In this document: positions 58,596 through 64,000 of the stretch, piece by piece
Position numbering within the stretch: position 1 is the stretch's first letter
Layout of the letters: each line of letters begins with the position of its first letter
From: Schoenoplectus triqueter
Lineage: Eukaryota; Streptophyta; Magnoliopsida; Poales; Cyperaceae
Direction: 5' to 3'
DNA: 64,000 bases
NCBI GenBank assembly: GCA_964058805.1
Contig: CAXKVV010000053.1
Span: forward strand, 310,001-374,000
Notes under the pieces: model-generated
Told to the model about the DNA's origin: nothing
The model's database searches: none
Seen by the model: the letters and a program-made list of their open reading frames with translations, nothing else
Translations under genes and position numbers: made by a program

Positions 58596-58924
58596 CGGCT
58601 GTGGTAGTTACTTGTTAGCAATTTTTCAACTTTTTTTTGTTAATTGTTAAAGTGAAAATAATAAAAGAAGTCAAAGTTTTGATAGTTACATTGATGAGTA
58701 TTTTAATTATATACATTTGATTGTTTTCTTTTAAGATTCAAATTACATAAGAGAGCAGTCAAAGCGAATAATGAAGCTTCTTAATATGTTTTCCTGCTGT
58801 TATTCATGTTAATAATTTTAGAGATCGACTAACACTCATCAAAGTAAATCTCTCAGGAAAAATCCCTACGTATTTTTTTTATTTTTGGCAAAAAAAAATT
58901 ATATTCATCTACATATGTGAGTCA

Positions 58925-59075
58925 TATTAATAAGTAGGATATTTATATAAGTAAATCGGATATTTATATAAGTGAATTAAATATTTAAATATGAAAATTA
59001 GATATTTAGATATATGACATAAATATTTAAATATGTCTTAAGTATTTAGATATATGACTCGATTATTTAGTAAAA
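58925..59075. repeat. TATTTAGATA minisatellite, left part
   Basis: Degenerate 13-20-bp units around (G/A)ATATTTAGATA and GGATATTTATATAAG. It is followed by an AGAGTTTCGAGAAACAAAG / TGTATAGAAAAATGTG tail. The same units and a similar tail recur at 59575-59935 after a foldback element. Confidence 0.7.
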
Positions 59076-59204
59076 AAATAAGAGAGAGAAAAAGAGTTTC
59101 GAGAAACAAAGTCAACTGAGAAAAACTGATAAATATCACATGAATTTGTATAGAAAAATGTGTGTGACAGATAGAGAAGAAAGCCTTGAGAAACAAAAAA
59201 AAAA

Positions 59205-59570
59205 GGACTTCAGTTATTTTAACAACCTTGACAATGGATATTTAAATAAATACAAAAAATCTTAAAAATAAAAAAAATTATAGATATGTTATTGTACTTA
59301 TATATTGATGGTCATTTAAATTTTATTTAATTTTATTATCGTTTGATAGTCCATCAAAGACCATCAAAATTTTCATATAATTTGTAACGGTTTTAATTTA
59401 ACAATCTTTGATATATTACCAACCAATAATGAAATTGCATGAAATTTGAATAACCATCAATCTATAGAACATATCTATAAAAAAAATTTCATTTTTAATG
59501 TTTTTATTTATTTTAATATTCATTGTTAAAGTTGTCAAGATAACCCATTGTCAACGGAATTCCTGCTCTT
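59205..59570. mobile_element. Foldback MITE, family F, copy 3
   Basis: Same organisation as copies 1 and 2. The end TTAACAACCTTGACAATGGA faces the complementary end GTTGTCAAGATAACCCATTG. The arms carry TATTGATGGTCATTTAAATT and ATGAAATTTGAATAACCATC. The inner blocks are GATAGTCCATCAAAGACC and TTTAACAATCTTTGATAT. It sits inside the minisatellite region and splits it. Confidence 0.78.
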
Positions 59571-59574
59571 ATAT

Positions 59575-59935
59575 ATATATCTCAGGTATTTAGATAGATG
59601 ACTAAGGTAGATAAAAAATGATAAACATCACAAGTGATCATGTATTTAGATAGATAAATCAGATATTTAGATAGGTGAACTAGATATTTAGATAGAAAAC
59701 AACAAACATAACAAGTGAATCGGATATTTAAATAGATGAACTAGGTACTTAGATAGGTAAATTAGATATTTAAATAGAAAACTAAAAAATTATAAGTGAA
59801 TTAGATATTTAGATAAGTAAACTAAATATTTAGGTAGGTAAATTAGATATTTAGATAGAAAATGATAAACATTACATGAAATATGCATAGAAACATATGT
59901 GAAAGAAGATAAAAGAAAAATCTCGAGAATATAAG
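59575..59935. repeat. TATTTAGATAG minisatellite, right part
   Basis: More than ten units of TTAGATATTTAGATAG(G/A)(T/A)-type repeats with variants GGTACTTAGATAGGTAAA. The flanking tail ACATGAAATATGCATAGAAA resembles the tail of the left part. Confidence 0.75.
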
Positions 59936-60052
59936 AAAACGTGTTATACGGAGAAACACATGCAGATTTTCTCATAACTTTATTGGTTGTTCTGTAATTA
60001 AATTAAATGTGTCTTCATAGGTAATTTATCTGGTGTGCGATTTGGATCGGAG

Positions 60053-60501
60053 TAGGGGTGTCAATAGATCGGGTTGGGTCAGATTTGGGTCGGATCATAT
60101 TATTTTTTTTTTACCTGATTTGAACTCGCTCTTTTAAATTCGAGTGAAATTTTTTTGACTTATACACGACTCGATCGGGTCACGGGTTAACCTTACCTGA
60201 TCCGTGTAAAATAATTAAATATTTATTAATTATTTTTATATTTTTAAATAATTAAATATTTATGAATTTATAATTAATCTTAATTAGTGTATATTTAAGC
60301 TTTAATTGGTAATAAATCATAAAATTACTTCGAAAAACATAATTAATCGGGTTGGGTCGGGTTGACCTGAACCCAACACAATTCAGGATAAAAAAAATTA
60401 AATTCATATTCAACTCATTTATTTTCAGAACATGTTGGGACGGATCGGGTTCGGATCAGATCAGATTAACCTGTCAGGTCAGATAATAATTGACACCTCT
60501 A
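60053..60501. mobile_element. hAT-type MITE with GGGTC-rich ends, copy 2 (8-bp TSD)
   Basis: Termini TAGGGGTGTCAAT and ATTGACACCTCTA. The 8-mer GATCGGAG is duplicated on both sides (60045-60052 and 60502-60509). Inverted relative to the 33251-33698 copy and one base longer (449 bp). The AT-rich core reads ATTAGTGTATATTTAAGCTT, the complement of the other copy. No ORF. Confidence 0.9.
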
Positions 60502-60799
60502 GATCGGAGGGACTAAAAACAAGAGACGGTGCTTAGGCTTGATTAATATGAACCGTTGAATCTGAATCAGACGGACAAAGTGTACTTGAGATCTCTATTT
60601 CGGCAAATCGGGCCGGATCATAACTCTTCATTTTTTTAGTAATAATGGTTTCCTATTTGTCCACTTTTTTATATATCTACAGGAATTGACATACATTCAG
60701 TTAATAATAGTAAAATTGTTTTCTTCTGGGAAATTACTTATGTTGTCCGGGATTGGCTATAAAATAATCCCATTTATCGAGAGATCCCTTGATTAAATT

Positions 60800-61420
60800 G
60801 GACAAATAACTCGTGATTCATGAATCCTTCGTAATTCATTTTGATTTAGTTCATAATGACTCGAGCTAAATTTGATTCAAGTTAAATTTATCTCATGTTA
60901 AATTTGATTCGAGCTGACTGGTTCGTATACTTTAAGACTAGAGTAAGAGTCATGATTGACTCACTCAGTAACTCATCAATTGACTCGTATACTTGAGCCT
61001 ATCATATTTCATATTTCTATCTAAATAGTATTTATATTTTTTTAAGCTTATTTATTTAGATAATATGTTTATTATTACGTTATTTCTTTATTTCTTTATT
61101 ATATAATTTATTTATTATTTATTTTAATTTATCAATTGTTCATATTTTCAGTTTCTCTTATGAATCCATTTGACAAATAAAAACATAAAATGAGCTAACT
61201 CGACAAGCTCACGAGCTGGCTCGAGCCAAACACGAATTGAGTACGAGCTAGACTAACAACTTAGATTAAACTTGTTGGCTTGAGTCAACTCAGCTCGTAT
61301 AAGTGTTGGCTCAGGTCAAAAAAATTAAACACATAACTAACTCATTTATCTTCAAGTTATGTTGGATCGGATCGGATCAAATTAATCCATCAGATTAGAT
61401 CAATAATGATCGACACCCCT
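60800..61420. repeat. GAGCTCGAG-rich repeat plus truncated GGGTC-type end
   Basis: GACTCGAGCTAAATTTGATT words at 60860-60930 and CGAGCTGGCTCGAGCCAAAC words at 61190-61310 are roughly complementary halves of a foldback element. They are followed at 61350-61410 by GGATCGGATCGGATCAAATT and ATCGACACCCCTAA, one end of the hAT-type MITE family without a recognisable other end. No gene. Confidence 0.5.
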
Positions 61421-62820
61421 AATCCTCCCTTTATATACTGTTGTACACCTAAACTTATCCTACAATGTTCTCATCACTCTGACATTTTCTCCTCCAAAAA
61501 CTTTTTAACGAGCATTTAGAAAAATGAATATGTAAGTGTGCATTTGACAACCAATGCACATTCCGAAGTATTTAAAGGGCGGGGATTCAGTGGTAAGTAA
61601 TAATTTCGTGATGACTATATATTACAAATATTTTTTTTAGAATCCGAGAAATAAAATATAATCTGCACATTATATATAAAAAATAAGAAATTTTGTGAGA
61701 TGTTTGCTGTTCATCAAATGGTGCGAAATTTTAATGGTTCGTGCTTAATGATATTTGATGTGTATTTTTTTTAACTTGTATGAAAAATGATACACAATCA
61801 AGGAGAGTAACATGTCAATAATATTTTTTAATAAGATATCTTGAGAAAGTGTTGTCAAATTTATTAATTGCTAATAAATCACGACCCATATTTAAATGTA
61901 TATTATGCAACAATTAAGTACACATTTTAGTAATAATCGGACAATGGGTCTGAAATTTCAAAACAACTAATGTTTACTTTGTAAATTAACGAGTATGTAT
62001 TTTTGATGTATTCGGAAAATAATTTTATAAATTTACGAAAGAAATCAAAACGTTCAAGACATACTTTGGACATATTGGACAAAAGCCGTTTTGAATTGAT
62101 CATGCGAGACGACTATACTTTCTTTTTTCACAATAAAGGAATATGCATTTTGTAGCAAAATTGTGAGTATTCGCAGAGTGTGGAATGTTACATTGTGTAT
62201 ATTATTTGGTACAGAAGAAAAATTATGTGGCTTTTGTTTTTTTTTTCTTTTGCATGGGTTTTTTAAAAGTCCGCCAATAACTTTCATGGTTGTACTAGAT
62301 TTCAAGCACGTGTCTTCCATTTTGAAAAATATAAAAAATAAAAAATGCCAAGACCAAACTATAATTATTTGGGTTCAACAAATTTCGGGAAAATATGTCT
62401 TGGGTTAAAGGTGAAACACAGGACGCTACAATATTCACATAGAGAAAACAGTCATATATCACGTCCAATAATCACATTTTATTATTCGAGTTTTGCTAAA
62501 ATTTCTTTACAAATTGAAAACTAATTTATTATGTATAATGGGAATAACCCGCAGGATATATAAAAAAATACTGATGGCAATATATTATGTATACTTTCTA
62601 TGATAACTGGACATAGCATTAAGGACATATAATATTCAGGAAGTGCTGACATGAAAAAACATAAGCATTTGCATCCTCTTTATGTGCCTTCATTAGTCAA
62701 CTTATATTTTTACAATTGCACTAATCGGTATCAAATTTCTAAACTAATAATTTTGAAGTCTGAATGATGATGCTTTAGTTCAGTGAAAGGCGTAATAGTT
62801 TTTTTTTCCTTTTTTAAACC
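61421..62820. other. Gene-free AT-rich DNA
   Basis: No reading frame, RNA gene or element ends could be supported. Confidence 0.4.
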
Positions 62821-62965
62821 AGAGGTAGAGGCGGAACTAAGATAGATGTCAGTCATCGTCCGGACACCCTCTCAGTTCACTGAAAAATAAATATCATACA
62901 GTAAAAAATAATTTTTTTTATTCAAATATTCTATTTATTTGAACCGGATACCCCCGCCTATAAAC
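62821..62965. mobile_element. GGCGGA-type element remnant
   Basis: A short relic bounded by AGAGGTAGAGGCGGAACTAA and GATACCCCCGCCTATAAACG, with a CCGGACACCC word inside. It resembles the GGGGCGGA-end dispersed family but is very short and eroded. Confidence 0.35.
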
Positions 62966-63479
62966 GTTACCATAATTAGTGGAGAAGTACCAAATATGGC
63001 ACCAGATTACCAGCAGACAGAGAAGCAGCTTTGTTGATTTTTGTCAGAAAAAAACAAGAGATTAGTTGGAGTATGTCTTGAGTTGATGGGACACCTTAAA
63101 TGGATTTTATAATTTGTAAGATGACAAATAATTGTAAATTTGCATTCTTAGATGCATATAATAAGCGTAGACTACATAGTGGCCATGACATAGTGCAGTC
63201 TTGATTGAAATGCTCCAAATTTTAGCAGTAGCTTGAGCACTCATAATTCCATTTGATCATCAGAGGATGTGCAGTATGTATTTGCCAAAGAAATGCCCCG
63301 AAATGAGCAAAAGCAAGAAAGCAATTTGTTGATCCAACAAACTGTATTCTGATTAAGTTTAATCTGACTTCATCCGAAAATTTTAATCTGACATGTCTGA
63401 ATTTAAACCCAACTTGATCTCCCGATCTAAAATGAAATGATCTACAATTCAATCAAAATCAATTTAAAATAAAAATAAT

Positions 63480-63605
63480 TAATATATAAATTGATCTGAT
63501 CCGACCCAACCTGATCCGACTAGACTCAATCTGATTTTTTTTAGAAAATCAAATTTATCCGATCCGACCTATCCGAATTTGAACCCAACCCGCCCGCCCC
63601 AATTG
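63480..63605. repeat. Fragment of GGGTC-type repeat
   Basis: ATCTGATCCGACCCAACCTG, CCGATCCGACCTATCCG and AACCCAACCCGCCCGCCCC share the pentamer vocabulary of the hAT-type MITE ends but lack its TSAs and core. It directly abuts the mTERF pseudogene. Confidence 0.5.
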
Positions 63606-63965
63606 CCACCTCCAGGGATCAACATGTTCCTCGTTAAAATTGAACAACAGGCGGTTCTTTCTGATGACCTTCATCAGAAGCCTATGATTATTTTATTTTA
63701 TTTTTTGATAAAAAGAAGCATATGATTATTGCCTATAAATTCTTTTCAGAACAGAAGCCACAGCACAGGGTTTTTTCACTTGGATCAACAAAAGAATAAT
63801 TTCTTTGGAGAAGCCTGCATCCATGAATCCACGAACCCGAAGTTTGAAGTTTTCAGTATAGGATAGAAGCAATGGATCAAATGAGGTGAGCGTTTTGAGC
63901 TGGGAAACTGACACGCCTGTCTTTGAAGGAGTTTAAATTTGAAGATGGTTTTAGGTTGAGGAAGG
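63605..63965 (-). pseudogene. Broken mTERF gene fragment
   Basis: On the minus strand two mTERF pieces are recognisable in order. Piece 1 (about 63915-63770) reads VSVSQLKTLTSFDPLLLSY and FMDAGFSKEIILLLIQ, then degenerates to a stop. Piece 2 (about 63684-63613) reads LLMKVIRKNRLLFNFNEEHV, matching LVRKNRLLIMYDIEKQIV of the gene at 539. A one-base frameshift near 63930 separates piece 1 from an upstream KLL(Q) stretch. Between the pieces a ~20-bp T/A-rich insert is bracketed by a 17-bp near-perfect direct repeat (63676-63692 and 63714-63730). Everything downstream of piece 2 is missing. This is a relic, not an active gene; its 5' part may continue beyond the window. Confidence 0.8.
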
Positions 63966-64000
63966 AAAAGTGAACACAGGGGGGAGGAGTCATGTTTCTC

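Overview
The window looks like nuclear DNA of a flowering plant, probably a eudicot. The sequence is strongly AT-rich. Genes with GT-AG introns and organelle-targeting N-termini sit in long non-coding tracts crowded with LTR fragments, CACTA, hAT-like and foldback elements, and microsatellites. I cannot name the species from sequence alone.

Layout. 0-5 kb: two convergent intronless mTERF genes (539-1702 +, 3813-4973 -). 5-14 kb: transposon-rich, with a 10-bp-TSD MITE, a broken Ty1/copia element with a nested LTR of a second family, another LTR of that family in the opposite orientation, a duplicated ~0.5 kb non-coding block and a foldback element. 14.6-34.4 kb: a tandem duplication carrying two intact strictosidine-synthase-like (SSL) genes on the minus strand (A 14626-19884, B 24019-28559). 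Each has three exons with identical intron positions and a 3+ kb first intron. Later insertions differ between the copies, so the pair records transposition since duplication. 35.2-35.8 kb: a degenerate tandem array. 36.4-41.7 kb: an 11-exon gene for the spliceosomal RED/SMU2 protein (minus). 42-48.5 kb: gene-free, with an AT-rich TIR element, a 62-bp perfect palindrome of AAT repeats, a second CACTA copy and a ~1 kb ATT-type array. 48.9-50.2 kb: a GIY-YIG endonuclease gene (plus). 51.4-53.9 kb: a plastid sigma-70 factor gene (minus). 55.4-56.6 kb: a third intronless mTERF (minus). 57.1-58.5 kb: a DAO-like auxin-oxidising 2-oxoglutarate dioxygenase (minus). 58.9-64 kb: minisatellite, foldback and hAT-like elements, and at the right edge a broken mTERF pseudogene.

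How the genes relate. They are mostly independent housekeeping or organelle genes rather than a pathway cluster. Three mTERFs plus one relic, and the sigma factor, point to organelle gene expression. All three intact mTERFs give proteins of 386-387 residues from the starts chosen here. The SSL pair is the only clear tandem metabolic family. I found no convincing new enzyme system. The most informative signals are in the mobile DNA: element families with exact target-site duplications, arrays of a GTTATAAC palindrome in the U3 of one LTR family, and paired insertion/empty-site comparisons across the SSL duplication.
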